Position numbers and translations under genes: made by a program
Assembly (NCBI RefSeq): GCF_021117275.1
Contig: NZ_CP088245.1
Location: forward strand, 1,215,501 to 1,279,500
DNA: 64,000 nucleotides
Direction: 5' to 3'
Source: Metabacillus sp. B2-18
GTDB taxonomy: Bacteria > Bacillota > Bacilli > Bacillales > Bacillaceae
Shown: positions 7,162 to 16,730 of the stretch, one piece after another
How the letters are laid out: every line of letters starts with the position of its first letter
Numbering within the stretch: position 1 is the first letter of the stretch
The notes under the pieces: model-generated
What the model saw: only the letters and a program-made list of their open reading frames with translations
Told to the model about the DNA's origin: nothing
Databases searched by the model: none

Positions 7162-9726
7162 ATGAGGAAACGTTCTATTACAAATAAACTATTAACGTTA
7201 TCACTGGCAACACCCCTCCTTTTAACAGGATTACAAAGTGATGCCTCAGCTGCATCTTCACAGGCAAATAAACATGTTTCTCAAAGTAACGGGGTTCAAC
7301 TAGAGTACCTTGATAGAGGACTGGTTGCCGCAAATACATCACAAGGAATCTTTTTAAGCTGGCGCCTTTTAGGAACTGAAGTTGACGGATACTCGGAGAA
7401 CGGTTTAACTGGAGTCAACTTTAATGTTTACCGAGATGGGAAAAAAATAGCAACAGTAAAAGATAGTACGAATTTTGTAGACGAAGCCGGTTTATCATCT
7501 TCTAAATATTATGTAAAAGCTGTTCAGGATGGAAAGGAAATTGATCAAAGTGCAGAAGCAACACCTTGGAGCCAAGGCTATGTTGATTTAAAACTTCAAA
7601 AGCCAGCAGATGGAGTTACTCCTAGTGGAGAATCCTATTCTTATACGGCAAATGATATGAGTGTTGGTGATGTTGATGGTGACGGACAATACGAATTTTT
7701 TGTGAAATGGGATCCAACAAATTCAAAAGATGTTTCACAAAAGGGGTATACAGGTAATACCTATATAGATTGTTATACGATGGATGGGACTTTGCTATAT
7801 CGTATCGATTTAGGTGTTAACATTCGTTCAGGAGCTCATTACACACAGTTTTTAGTTTACGATTTTGATGGAGACGGTAAGTCTGAATTAATGTTTAAAA
7901 CAGCTCCAGGTACGAAAGTGATTAAGTATGATAAAAATGGAAAAGTAAAATCTGAGAAATTTATTACAATGTTAAAAGAAGATCAAAAAGCCGGTTATAG
8001 CAACTCAGATGATTACAGAATGAGTAGTGAAGACTATTATAATCACGTAGTAGAGATGTTTAAAAATTGGCATAACCATGAAGAAGTTGTAAATGGTAAT
8101 TGGCCTATAACGTTGGAAGAATGCTTTGGAATTGAGAAGCAATATGATTATCCGCTTTCTACAGAGGATGCTCAAAGTTTAGCAGACTATTTTATTGATG
8201 AATACGCTCCTAGTAGGAGTTCTCGTAACGATTTAAGAGACTTTGAAGGTTTTATTGTAAAAGGTCCTGAATATTTAAGTGTTTTCAATGGTGAAACAGG
8301 AGATGAAATGGAAACCATTCGTTACAAATATGAACGCCATGATGATGGACTTATGTGGGGCGATTACGCAATGTCACGCATCGAGCCTGGAAATCGGGTT
8401 GATCGCTTTTTAGCGGGAGTTGCTTATTTGGATGGGAAAAATCCAGCAGCTATTTTCTCACGAGGTTATTATACAAGAGCAACAATGGTTTCATATACTT
8501 GGGATGGAAAGCACCTTAAAGAAGAATGGGATGTTGATAGTGGTTGGACACCAATGACAAATCCGTTTAATGATGGACCACATGGACGTCTAGGTACGAG
8601 TGAGGAGTATGGTACCTTAACAACACAAGGTGCACATTCTTTAAGTACAGCAGATGTAGATGGAGATGGCAAACAAGAAATTATCTATGGCTCATCTACA
8701 ATCGATCATGATGGTTCACTATTATATAGCTCTAGTGATGTCATGCCAGAAGAAAGTGCAACTCCAGGAGTAACAGCAGGCCTAGGTCACGGTGATGCAC
8801 TACATGTTGCAGATATTGATCCAAACCGAGATGGACTAGAGATCTTTATGGTTCATGAAGGTGGACGATATGCGCCGTATGGCTATGCGTTAAGAGATGC
8901 TAAAACTGGTGAAGTTATTTATGGCGGTTATACTGGTAAAGATACCGGCCGAGGGATGGTTGGAGATGTTAATCCAGAGCAACCAGGTTTGGAAACTTGG
9001 GCTGTTGGTCTATGGACCGCAGATGGAACAAAGATTAATGAAAAAGCCCCTGGAACAAATATGAATATCAAGTGGGCTGCTGATATGACAACTCAAATTA
9101 TTAATGGAGCTATTGAAAATACACCAACGATAGGCGATTGGCAAAAGGGAACAGTGCTAACAGCTTCTGGAACAAGAACAAATAATTACACGAAAGGAAA
9201 TCCATCTTTAGTTGCAGATATTTTCGGGGATTGGAGAGAAGAACTTCTTGTCCGAACAGAAGATAGCCAGTTAATTCGAATTTACTTAAGTACAGAGGTG
9301 ACAGATCGCAAGCTTCACACGCTCATGCATGACCCACAATATCGGACTGGAATCGCGTGGCAAAATGTTGGTTATAATCAACCTTCTTATACAAGCTATT
9401 ATTTCGCTTCGGATACAAACTGGGAAGATGTTTCTGTGCCAGAGATAAAGCTACCAGGTGAATTAAATGAGCTAAATCACACTCTGAATCTTTTTATTGA
9501 AAACGGAGAAGTAAATGGATCAGTTGAAGCACAATTAAAAAATTCGTTAAAACAAGCTCAACATCATGCAGAGAAAGGCTCTTACAAAAAAGGTATTCAG
9601 TTTATCGAAAAGTTTATTAAACAACTAGATCATAGAAAGAAGAAAGATCATATTACTGAAAATGCTAAATCAACTTTAAAAAATCAAGCAGAACTGATTA
9701 TCGAGAATTGGCAGGAACTAAAATAA
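7162..9726 (+). CDS. Secreted rhamnogalacturonan lyase, PL11, with C-terminal helical domain
   Basis: 854 residues; B. subtilis YesW and YesX are about 610-620. A Sec signal peptide covers residues 1-31 (cut near DASA/ASSQ). A fibronectin-like beta domain (~45-130) precedes the eight-bladed propeller with calcium-type motifs DVDGDGQYEF, DFDGDGKSEL and DVDGDGKQEI and a GDWREELLVR strand. The enzyme cuts the rhamnose-galacturonate bond of RG-I by beta-elimination, making the substrates of the GH105 enzyme. Two extras stand out: an insertion of roughly 100 residues (about 265-365) that is charged and helical, and a C-terminal tail of ~75 residues (about 778-854) of Lys-rich helices resembling the FIMAH module found at the ends of Bacillus secreted enzymes. 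The gene stands alone between a terminator and a strong hairpin. Confidence 0.88.
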   Translation: MRKRSITNKLLTLSLATPLLLTGLQSDASAASSQANKHVSQSNGVQLEYLDRGLVAANTSQGIFLSWRLLGTEVDGYSENGLTGVNFNVYRDGKKIATVKDSTNFVDEAGLSSSKYYVKAVQDGKEIDQSAEATPWSQGYVDLKLQKPADGVTPSGESYSYTANDMSVGDVDGDGQYEFFVKWDPTNSKDVSQKGYTGNTYIDCYTMDGTLLYRIDLGVNIRSGAHYTQFLVYDFDGDGKSELMFKTAPGTKVIKYDKNGKVKSEKFITMLKEDQKAGYSNSDDYRMSSEDYYNHVVEMFKNWHNHEEVVNGNWPITLEECFGIEKQYDYPLSTEDAQSLADYFIDEYAPSRSSRNDLRDFEGFIVKGPEYLSVFNGETGDEMETIRYKYERHDDGLMWGDYAMSRIEPGNRVDRFLAGVAYLDGKNPAAIFSRGYYTRATMVSYTWDGKHLKEEWDVDSGWTPMTNPFNDGPHGRLGTSEEYGTLTTQGAHSLSTADVDGDGKQEIIYGSSTIDHDGSLLYSSSDVMPEESATPGVTAGLGHGDALHVADIDPNRDGLEIFMVHEGGRYAPYGYALRDAKTGEVIYGGYTGKDTGRGMVGDVNPEQPGLETWAVGLWTADGTKINEKAPGTNMNIKWAADMTTQIINGAIENTPTIGDWQKGTVLTASGTRTNNYTKGNPSLVADIFGDWREELLVRTEDSQLIRIYLSTEVTDRKLHTLMHDPQYRTGIAWQNVGYNQPSYTSYYFASDTNWEDVSVPEIKLPGELNELNHTLNLFIENGEVNGSVEAQLKNSLKQAQHHAEKGSYKKGIQFIEKFIKQLDHRKKKDHITENAKSTLKNQAELIIENWQELK

Positions 9727-9780
9727 ATAATTAAATAGACACTTCAGTTCTTCCGGCAGCAAGTATACTTAGTTAATGAG

Positions 9781-9820
9781 AAGAAGCTTCAATCTTTACA
9801 TAAGGATTGAAGCTTCTTTA
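9781..9820 (+). terminator. Terminator of the PL11 gene
   Basis: Fourteen-bp arms AAGAAGCTTCAATC (9781-9794) and GATTGAAGCTTCTT (9805-9818), followed by TA and a few Ts. Confidence 0.85.
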
Positions 9821-9828
9821 TCGTTTAT

Positions 9829-9911
9829 CTTGTACATACGAATTATCAAAATTGATTGACATGTACGTATATGTATAATATGATTAAAATGATATTGAGA
9901 AGCGCTTACAT
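9829..9911 (+). promoter_or_regulatory. Promoter with AraR-like boxes and a cre-like site for the arabinanase gene
   Basis: TTGACA (9856-9861), 17-bp spacer, TATGAT (9879-9884). An AraR-like box ATGTACGTATATGT lies in the spacer (9861-9874) and a second, CTTGTACATACGAAT, lies upstream (about 9830-9844). A cre-like AAGCGCTTACA follows at about 9900-9910, just downstream of the expected start point. The arrangement implies induction by arabinose and CcpA repression. It closely resembles the araN promoter. Confidence 0.78.
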
Positions 9912-10028
9912 AAAAGGCTGTTAAGCTAATTTCTATCCTATAGTTAACCTGTTTCGAAAAGTGGAAAGATAAGCATGTTCATACAAGATGATGAAACTTC
10001 ATTATAAGAGGAGAGGAGAAGGGGGAGA

Positions 10029-11597
10029 ATGAAAAGGTCTGTTTATCAAAGATTTTTAGTGTTATTTTGTGCAGTTGGTTTTGTTATATCAGGAACTGCC
10101 ATTACCTCAGATCATAAAGTTCAGGCAAACGAAATTCCTGTTTTTGAAGAAGTTTCTGTACATGATCCTTCTGTATTAAGGGTAGATGACACTTATTATA
10201 TATTTGGATCTCATTTAGCTGCGGCAAAAACAAAAGACTTTATGAAATGGGAGCAAATCTCATCAGAAGTTAATCCTGCAAATCCTTTATTTGAAAACGT
10301 AGTGGAGGAATTGAAAGAAACGTTTGAATGGTCACAATCAGATACATTGTGGGCTGCGGATGTTATTCAGCTTGAGGATGGTAAGTTCTACATGTACTAC
10401 AATGCGTGTAAAGGAGATTCTCCACGATCAGCACTTGGAGTGGCGGTTGCTGATTCAGTAGAAGGACCTTATAAAGATTTAGGAATTATTCTTAAATCAG
10501 GTATGTGGGACGAAGAAAGTGAAGATGGCACAATTTACGATGCAACAGTCCATCCAAATACAGTTGATCCTGATACATTTTTTGATAAGGATGGAAGGCT
10601 GTGGATGACATATGGCTCTTATTCAGGAGGAATTTTCATTCTAAAAATGGATCCAAAAACGGGTAAGCCTTTTCCAGATCAAGGTTATGGTAAGAAATTG
10701 CTTGGAGGAAATCACAGTAGAATAGAAGCTTCATATATTCAATACAGCAAAGAAACAGACTATTATTATATGTATTTATCATTTGGCGGCCTTGATGCAA
10801 TTGGGGGCTATAACATGCGTGTTGTTAGGTCAGAAAACCCAGATGGACCATATGTGGATGCAGAAGGAAATGACATGATTCATGCCAAAGCGGATCCATC
10901 ACTTCCATTATTTGATGATGCGTCAATTGAGCCTTATGGTGTGAAGTTAATGGGAAACTTTTTATTTGAAAGTAAAGAAGGTGAAATTGGAACTGGATAT
11001 ATTTCACCAGGCCATAATTCTGTTTATTATGATGAAAAAAAGGGGGAGCAATATCTAATTTTCCATACTCGTTTCCCAGAAAGAGGAGAACAACATGAGG
11101 TGCGCGTGCACAAAATGTATATGAATTCTCAAGGCTGGCCGGTTGTTTCCCCTTATCGCTATGCTGGGGAAGAGTTAGAAACAGTAAAAAAATCAGAGCT
11201 TAACGGTGATTATCATTTTATTAACCATGGTAAAGACATTAGTTCAGAAATGAAAGAATCAGTTTCTATTCGTCTAAATAAGGATGGCACGATTACTGGT
11301 GGAGTTGAAGGTACATGGAAATTAGATGGTGAGCATGAGGTGGCATTGCATCTTGATGGTAAAACGTATAACGGAGTATTTGTTCGTCAATGGGAGCAAG
11401 CATCAGAGAGTTATATAATGACTTTCACTGCACAATCATCTGAGGGGATTTCAATTTGGGGAAGCAAATTAGCCAATGAAAATTCACCAGTTTCTGCTAT
11501 GAATTCTTTATATCTAGTATTGTTTGGTGGGTTAGTTTTAGGTTTGAGCATTGGCTTATTTATCTTTTGGAAAAGGAAAAAGAATATAACAAACTAA
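10029..11597 (+). CDS. Secreted, membrane-tethered GH43 endo-alpha-1,5-arabinanase
   Basis: 522 residues. Residues 1-36 are a signal peptide (cut near VQA/NEIP). The GH43 five-bladed propeller follows, with the base Asp in VHDPSVLR, the DTLWAADVIQL blade, DPDTFFDKDGRLWMTYGS, the SRIEASYIQY acid region and a SPGHNSVYYD blade with the family His. Residues ~395-480 form a C-terminal beta domain as in B. subtilis Abn2 (YxiA). The last ~28 residues are a hydrophobic helix followed by FWKRKKNITN, with no LPXTG motif, so the mature enzyme is probably held on the outer face of the membrane by this C-terminal anchor. It would cut arabinan into short oligomers. The start ATG has GGGGGAG 4-10 nt upstream. 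Confidence 0.87.
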   Translation: MKRSVYQRFLVLFCAVGFVISGTAITSDHKVQANEIPVFEEVSVHDPSVLRVDDTYYIFGSHLAAAKTKDFMKWEQISSEVNPANPLFENVVEELKETFEWSQSDTLWAADVIQLEDGKFYMYYNACKGDSPRSALGVAVADSVEGPYKDLGIILKSGMWDEESEDGTIYDATVHPNTVDPDTFFDKDGRLWMTYGSYSGGIFILKMDPKTGKPFPDQGYGKKLLGGNHSRIEASYIQYSKETDYYYMYLSFGGLDAIGGYNMRVVRSENPDGPYVDAEGNDMIHAKADPSLPLFDDASIEPYGVKLMGNFLFESKEGEIGTGYISPGHNSVYYDEKKGEQYLIFHTRFPERGEQHEVRVHKMYMNSQGWPVVSPYRYAGEELETVKKSELNGDYHFINHGKDISSEMKESVSIRLNKDGTITGGVEGTWKLDGEHEVALHLDGKTYNGVFVRQWEQASESYIMTFTAQSSEGISIWGSKLANENSPVSAMNSLYLVLFGGLVLGLSIGLFIFWKRKKNITN

Positions 11598-11695
11598 TAG
11601 TCTGCTCCTTTTAGTTTTTACAATATTAAATATAAGTATAACTTCGGTATCAGGACTTTACAAAGAATAGCCAATTTAGAAAGGAAGGATGAAAA

Positions 11696-12979
11696 TTGAA
11701 GCATCATCAATATGCTTTAACGCCACCAATGGGCTGGAATAGTTGGGATTGTTACGGTGCTACAGTAAGAGAAGATGAAGTGAAAGGAAACGCAGATTAC
11801 ATGGCAAAGCATCTGCTTCAGCATGGCTGGGAGTATGTTGTGGTGGACATTCAATGGTCAGAGCCTGGAGCTGTTTCTTCTGCTTATCGTCCGTTTGTTC
11901 CGTTAGAAATGGATGAATATTCAAGGTTAGTGCCGGCGGTTAATCGGTTTCCATCTGCTGAGAATGGGAACGGCTTTAAACCGTTAGCAGATTACATACA
12001 CAATCTTGGTTTGAAATTTGGTATCCACATTATGAGAGGTATTCCTCGACAAGCTGTTCATCAAAATACAAAAATACTTGGTAGTAATAAAACAGCAAGG
12101 GAGATTGCAAGGCCTAACTCTATTTGTCCATGGAATACAGACATGTATGGTATAGACGAAACAAAAGAAGGTGCGCAAGAATACTATGATTCCCTGTTTA
12201 AGCTTTATGCTGAGTGGGAAGTGGATTTTGTTAAGGTAGATGATATTGCCGATTCGAAACTCTACGGAGCACATACTGAAGAGATAAAAATGATTAGAAA
12301 AGCGATCGATCGTTGCGGGCGACCAATGGTGTTAAGTTTATCACCTGGACCCGCTCCATTAGAGCATGCAAGCTTATTAGAAGAAAATGCAAATATGTGG
12401 AGAATGACAGATGATTTTTGGGACCTTTGGGAGCTTCTCTATAACATGTTTGATCGATGCTATAAATGGAGTAAAAATAGTGGTCCAGGATTTTGGCCAG
12501 ACGCCGACATGTTGCCACTAGGACATATTGGTATTCGTTCTGTGGATGGTGGAGCAAGTGACCGATTTACAAGATTTACAAAAGACGAGCAAATCACGAT
12601 GATGACGCTTTGGTCAATTTTTCGCTCTCCACTGATGTTTGGTGGAGAATTAAGAGATAACGATGAATGGACACTGTCTCTACTTACAAATGAAGAAGTA
12701 CTGAAGATGCATAGAACAAGTCATAGTGCCCGACAGGTATATCGCAAACATGACAAAGTTGTATGGACTGCAGAAGGTAATAACGAAATCTATGTGGCAC
12801 TCTTTAATATATCTGATAGAAAACAAACTGTTTCTGTATCACTTGGCGAACTACAAGTTTCCAAGGAGGAAGTTCAACCAAGAGATTTATGGAGTGAAAA
12901 GCAGTTAGCATCCGTTAACAGTGAGATTCGGTATGATTTATCGCCTCATGCATCAATACTTTTAAAAATAGACAAATAG
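11696..12979 (+). CDS. abp: GH27 enzyme, probable beta-L-arabinopyranosidase
   Basis: 427 residues, starting at TTG after AAGGAAGGA. The GH27 entry motif PPMGWNSWDCYGA is followed by EYVVVDIQW, KFGIHIMRG, and the nucleophile region FVKVDDIAD (Asp182/Asp183), with WRMTDDFWD giving the likely acid/base; a small beta-sandwich ends the protein. GH27 contains mostly alpha-galactosidases, but the IQWSEP, IMRGIPRQAVH and PWNTDMYG segments recall Abp of Geobacillus stearothermophilus, a beta-L-arabinopyranosidase from an arabinan cluster. The arabinan setting supports that reading. No signal peptide, so it acts inside on imported oligomers. Plain alpha-galactosidase is the alternative. It lies ~100 nt after the arabinanase gene with no clear terminator, so it may share that promoter. 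Confidence 0.8.
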   Translation: MKHHQYALTPPMGWNSWDCYGATVREDEVKGNADYMAKHLLQHGWEYVVVDIQWSEPGAVSSAYRPFVPLEMDEYSRLVPAVNRFPSAENGNGFKPLADYIHNLGLKFGIHIMRGIPRQAVHQNTKILGSNKTAREIARPNSICPWNTDMYGIDETKEGAQEYYDSLFKLYAEWEVDFVKVDDIADSKLYGAHTEEIKMIRKAIDRCGRPMVLSLSPGPAPLEHASLLEENANMWRMTDDFWDLWELLYNMFDRCYKWSKNSGPGFWPDADMLPLGHIGIRSVDGGASDRFTRFTKDEQITMMTLWSIFRSPLMFGGELRDNDEWTLSLLTNEEVLKMHRTSHSARQVYRKHDKVVWTAEGNNEIYVALFNISDRKQTVSVSLGELQVSKEEVQPRDLWSEKQLASVNSEIRYDLSPHASILLKIDK

Positions 12980-13063
12980 AGTATTAGTCTCATTTAAGGT
13001 TATTGTTTTTTTATTTGTTACCAGAAAAGTTCTATTAAAAAACGTATAAAGAGGTGACGTTTA

Positions 13064-15343
13064 ATGAGTAATGTTAGGCTTTTAGATGGTATTTTTAAAG
13101 ATTCAGAAAGAATTGGAAAAGAGTTCCTCCTTTCTTTAGATGTAGATCGACTTGTTGCGTCTTGTTATGTTGCCGCTTCATTAACTCCCAAGAAACCTCG
13201 CTATGGTGGATGGGAAACAATGGGGATTAGCGGTCATTCGATTGGACATTGGCTATCAGCTGCTGCAACAATGTATTCGGTTACTAGAGATGAAAAATTA
13301 AAAGAAAAACTAGATTACGCTGTAGATGAACTTGCCTATGTTCAATCACAGGATCCCTATGGATATGTTAGTGGTTTCCCAAGAGATTGCTATGATCGAG
13401 TCTTTGCAGGCGGGGATTTTGAAGTATCGCATTTTAGCTTAGGGAATTCATGGGTGCCGTGGTACAGCATCCACAAAATATATGCAGGTCTTATCGATGC
13501 GTACAACATTTGTCAAAATCAGAAGGCACTAGAAGTTGTGCTAAAACTTGCAAATTGGGCCAAACAAGGAACAGATAACTTAACAGATGGAGAATTTCAA
13601 AGAATGTTAATTTGTGAGCATGGCGGAATGAATGAAGCAATGGCAGATCTTTATTTAATTACTAGTAACAAAGATTACCTTGATCTTGCCGTTAGATTCT
13701 GTCATAAAGCTATTCTAGATCCATTATCAAAAGGAATTGATGAACTAGAAGGAAAACACGCAAATACACAAATTCCAAAAGTAATTGGTGCTGCAAAACT
13801 ATATGAAATCACAGGAGAAGCATATTATCGAGATGCTTCGTTATTCTTTTGGGAGCAAGTCACAGAAAACCGCTCATATGTAATAGGTGGGAATTCCAAA
13901 AATGAACATTTTGGTATTGAAAACTCTGAGGAGCTTGGTATAACAACAACCGAAACATGTAATACCTATAATATGATGAAGCTTACTGAGCATTTATATA
14001 AATGGACTCATCAATCAAAATATATGGATTATTATGAAAGAGCGTTATATAACCATATTCTAGCATCACAGGATCCAGAAACAGGAATGAAAACCTACTT
14101 TGTGTCAACTCAACCAGGTCATTTTAAAGTTTATTGTTCCCATGATGATTCTTTCTGGTGTTGTACTGGGACTGGAATGGAAAATCCTGCAAGATATACT
14201 AGAAGCATTTATCATCAGACTGAAAATCAATTGTTTGTAAACTTATTTATTGCCTCTGAAATACATCTAGTAGAAAAAAATATATCAATTAAACAAGAAA
14301 CAACATTTCCTGAAGCCCCTATATCAAAGTTAACGATCGTAGAAGCAAAAGATGAGTTGTTGACGTTTCAAATTCGTGTACCATATTGGATATCTGGTGA
14401 GCTAACTGCGGCTATCAATAGTAAACAAACAATTGCTAGAGCGGATAAAGGATATCTTGAAGTAAGCGGCTGTTGGAATGATGGAGATGTAATTGAACTG
14501 TTTATTCCAATGAATTTGCATTCATACAAATCGAAAGATGAAGAAACAAAGGTAGCTTTTATGTACGGTCCTATCGTTCTTGCGGGAGCTCTAGGAACAG
14601 AAAGGTTCCCTATGAGTGATATTCTAGATGACCATTTAAAGCTTAATAATCACCCCTTGATCGATGTCCCAACTCTAGTAACGAGTGAAAAAGATTTAAC
14701 AAAAGTGATCAAGCCACTCGAAGGCTCCTCATTATGTTTTGAAACAGAGGCTATCGGACAACCAGGGAATCTTAAGATGACACTTATCCCTTTTTATGCT
14801 CTTCATCATCAGAGGTATACGTTGTACTGGGATGTAATGGACAACGAAAAATATGTTGAGTTTTTAAACAAAGAACAAAGTGAAACAGAGAAACTAGAAA
14901 GTATCACAATAGATGCTGTCCAACCAAATGAACAACAGCCGGAAGTGGATCATGCTATCAAAACAGTAAACTCCCATTCAGGCTATTTAAACCTTGTTCA
15001 TAGAGGCTTTCGAGATAGTCGTGATAATGGGTATTTTAGCTACGAATTAGCTGTTGATCCTGAAATTGAGATGTACTTGCATGTTACTTACTTTGGAGGA
15101 GATCGAGTTTTACATCTAGATGGTAAAGCTTATGAAAGGGATTTTCATATATTGATAGAGGGGGAAGAACTTGTACGACAAACACTTAAAGGTCAAAAGT
15201 CTGATAAACTTTTTGCTGTTGTATATCCTATCCCCTTTTCATTAACAGAAGGAAAAGAAAAGATTGAAGTGAGATTTGTTTCAACTGAAGGAAAAATAGC
15301 AGGTGGTATATATGGCGTAAGAATGATTAATAAACCATTATAA
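13064..15343 (+). CDS. GH127/GH146-type beta-L-arabinofuranosidase (DUF1680)
   Basis: 759 residues, no signal peptide. The (alpha/alpha)6 barrel carries GGWETMGISGHSIGHWLSA, SVPWYS-like HKIYAGL, and HGGMNEAMADLY. The metal-thiol active site is recognisable: Glu in TTTETCNTYNM and the paired cysteines Cys366-Cys367 in FWCCTGTGMEN, which in characterised members use a zinc-activated Cys as nucleophile. C-terminal beta-sandwich domains follow from about residue 400. Family members remove beta-L-arabinofuranose. Pectin arabinan and RG-I contain such caps, and hydroxyproline arabinosides are another source. I cannot separate GH127 from GH146 by eye. It lies 84 nt after the GH27 gene in the same direction, and a terminator follows. 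Confidence 0.85.
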   Translation: MSNVRLLDGIFKDSERIGKEFLLSLDVDRLVASCYVAASLTPKKPRYGGWETMGISGHSIGHWLSAAATMYSVTRDEKLKEKLDYAVDELAYVQSQDPYGYVSGFPRDCYDRVFAGGDFEVSHFSLGNSWVPWYSIHKIYAGLIDAYNICQNQKALEVVLKLANWAKQGTDNLTDGEFQRMLICEHGGMNEAMADLYLITSNKDYLDLAVRFCHKAILDPLSKGIDELEGKHANTQIPKVIGAAKLYEITGEAYYRDASLFFWEQVTENRSYVIGGNSKNEHFGIENSEELGITTTETCNTYNMMKLTEHLYKWTHQSKYMDYYERALYNHILASQDPETGMKTYFVSTQPGHFKVYCSHDDSFWCCTGTGMENPARYTRSIYHQTENQLFVNLFIASEIHLVEKNISIKQETTFPEAPISKLTIVEAKDELLTFQIRVPYWISGELTAAINSKQTIARADKGYLEVSGCWNDGDVIELFIPMNLHSYKSKDEETKVAFMYGPIVLAGALGTERFPMSDILDDHLKLNNHPLIDVPTLVTSEKDLTKVIKPLEGSSLCFETEAIGQPGNLKMTLIPFYALHHQRYTLYWDVMDNEKYVEFLNKEQSETEKLESITIDAVQPNEQQPEVDHAIKTVNSHSGYLNLVHRGFRDSRDNGYFSYELAVDPEIEMYLHVTYFGGDRVLHLDGKAYERDFHILIEGEELVRQTLKGQKSDKLFAVVYPIPFSLTEGKEKIEVRFVSTEGKIAGGIYGVRMINKPL

Positions 15344-15351
15344 TCTGATGG

Positions 15352-15398
15352 AAAAGGACTGGTTTTGGCTACAAATGTCAAAGATACCAGTCCTTTTT
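15352..15398 (+). terminator. Terminator after the GH127-type gene
   Basis: Arms AAAGGACTGGT and ACCAGTCCTTT separated by about 20 nt, followed by a T-run. It isolates araR from the upstream enzyme genes. Confidence 0.82.
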
Positions 15399-15450
15399 AT
15401 AACTACCCATACAATTAACCATACAAAAGAAGAATAAATTATTGTTTCAT

Positions 15451-15501
15451 TTCAAATTTGTACGTTTATGTTGTATAATAAAATTAGTTGTACGAATAAC
15501 T
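15451..15501 (+). promoter_or_regulatory. araR promoter with two AraR-like boxes
   Basis: A TATAAT -10 (15474-15479) with a weak TTCAAA 17 bp upstream. AraR-like boxes are ATTTGTACGTTTATGT (about 15455-15470) and GTTGTACGAATAAC (about 15487-15501), centres about 32 bp apart and flanking the -10. This suggests that AraR represses its own gene. Confidence 0.72.
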
Positions 15502-15537
15502 TTAACTAGAGACATACAAGCTGAAAGTGGTGACATA

Positions 15538-16677
15538 ATGGCACAGCAAACAAAGGTTAGCATGGTGAAAGAAAAAATTAAAGAATGGATTGTAAATGGT
15601 AAGGTTTTACCTGGAGAGAAAATTTATTCAGAAAACGAATTAGTAAAAATGTTTGAGGTTAGTAGGCATACGGTTCGACAGGCTGTTGGTGATCTTGTGC
15701 ATGACGGCTGGTTGTATAGAGAACAAGGAGCAGGAACTTTTTGCTCGACCCAATTAATTCAGGGACAGCCACAATCGAAAAGCAATTCAGCTGGTAAAAC
15801 AATTGGTGTAATCACCACGTATATTTCTGACTATATCTTCCCCTCTATTATCAAAGGAATTGAATCCTATTTAACAACACGCGGTTATTCGTTAACATTC
15901 GCTTGTACAGACAATGATCCTGAAAAGGAAAAGCAATGCATTGAAACAATGATTAATCATAATATAGATGGGTTAATTGTGGAACCTACAAGAAGCAGTA
16001 GCTACAATCCTAATCTACATTATTATTTGGAAATGGAACAAAAAAATATCCCATATCTTATGATTAACCAAATTTACCCACAGTTAAATCCTGCCAACAT
16101 TATTTTAGATGATGAAAAGGGTGGTTATATTGCCACTGATCACTTAATTAAACAAGGACATAAGAAAATTATAGGCTTGTTTAAAAGTGATGATTTACAA
16201 GGGTTAAATCGTATGCAGGGATTTATTCGTGCATTTCGAGAAAACAACATACCATTTTTCCCGGATATGTTTGTAACATACACAACAGAGGAAAAGGGTT
16301 TTATTTTTAAAATGATGACTCTTTTGAAAGAGGCATCAACCCGACCGACTGCAATTGTCTGCTACAATGATGAAGTTGCTTTACAGGTATTGAACCTTTT
16401 AAGAGATCTTAAAATGAAAGTTCCTGAACATATGTCTATTGTAGGATATGATAATTCATACTTAGCAGAGGCTTCTGAGACAAAGTTAACATCTGTTACA
16501 CATCCTAAGACAGATATGGGAATTGAGGCCGCGAAATGGATTGTTGATGCAGTAGAAAAACGGGAAAATGAGGCGTTCAAAAATAAACAAAAAGTTTATG
16601 ATCCTAAGTTAGTCATACGGAATTCTACTTCTACAGTATCTAAACCAGCAGTTGAGAGAAAACAAATAATTATATAA
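15538..16677 (+). CDS. araR: Arabinose-responsive repressor AraR (GntR HTH, LacI-type sensor)
   Basis: 380 residues from the ATG at 15538, which follows AGTGGTGAC; a longer in-frame start at 15442 overlaps the promoter and is unlikely. Residues 1-70 are a GntR-type winged helix (KEKIKEWIVNGKVLPGEKI, then the ELVKMFEVSRHTVRQAV recognition helix region). The remainder is a periplasmic-binding-like LacI/GalR effector domain with TIGVITTYISDYIFP at its start and IVGYDNSYLAEAS near the end. This fusion of a GntR DNA-binding domain and a LacI-type sensor is typical of B. subtilis AraR, which releases DNA on binding L-arabinose. TTGTACG-type boxes precede araR, araN, araB and the arabinanase gene, matching its known operator style. 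Confidence 0.92.
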   Translation: MAQQTKVSMVKEKIKEWIVNGKVLPGEKIYSENELVKMFEVSRHTVRQAVGDLVHDGWLYREQGAGTFCSTQLIQGQPQSKSNSAGKTIGVITTYISDYIFPSIIKGIESYLTTRGYSLTFACTDNDPEKEKQCIETMINHNIDGLIVEPTRSSSYNPNLHYYLEMEQKNIPYLMINQIYPQLNPANIILDDEKGGYIATDHLIKQGHKKIIGLFKSDDLQGLNRMQGFIRAFRENNIPFFPDMFVTYTTEEKGFIFKMMTLLKEASTRPTAIVCYNDEVALQVLNLLRDLKMKVPEHMSIVGYDNSYLAEASETKLTSVTHPKTDMGIEAAKWIVDAVEKRENEAFKNKQKVYDPKLVIRNSTSTVSKPAVERKQIII

Positions 16678-16730
16678 TTGAAAAGCGTGATTCCAAATTA
16701 AGATGTAATAAACTGTTAGGGGGAACAAAA

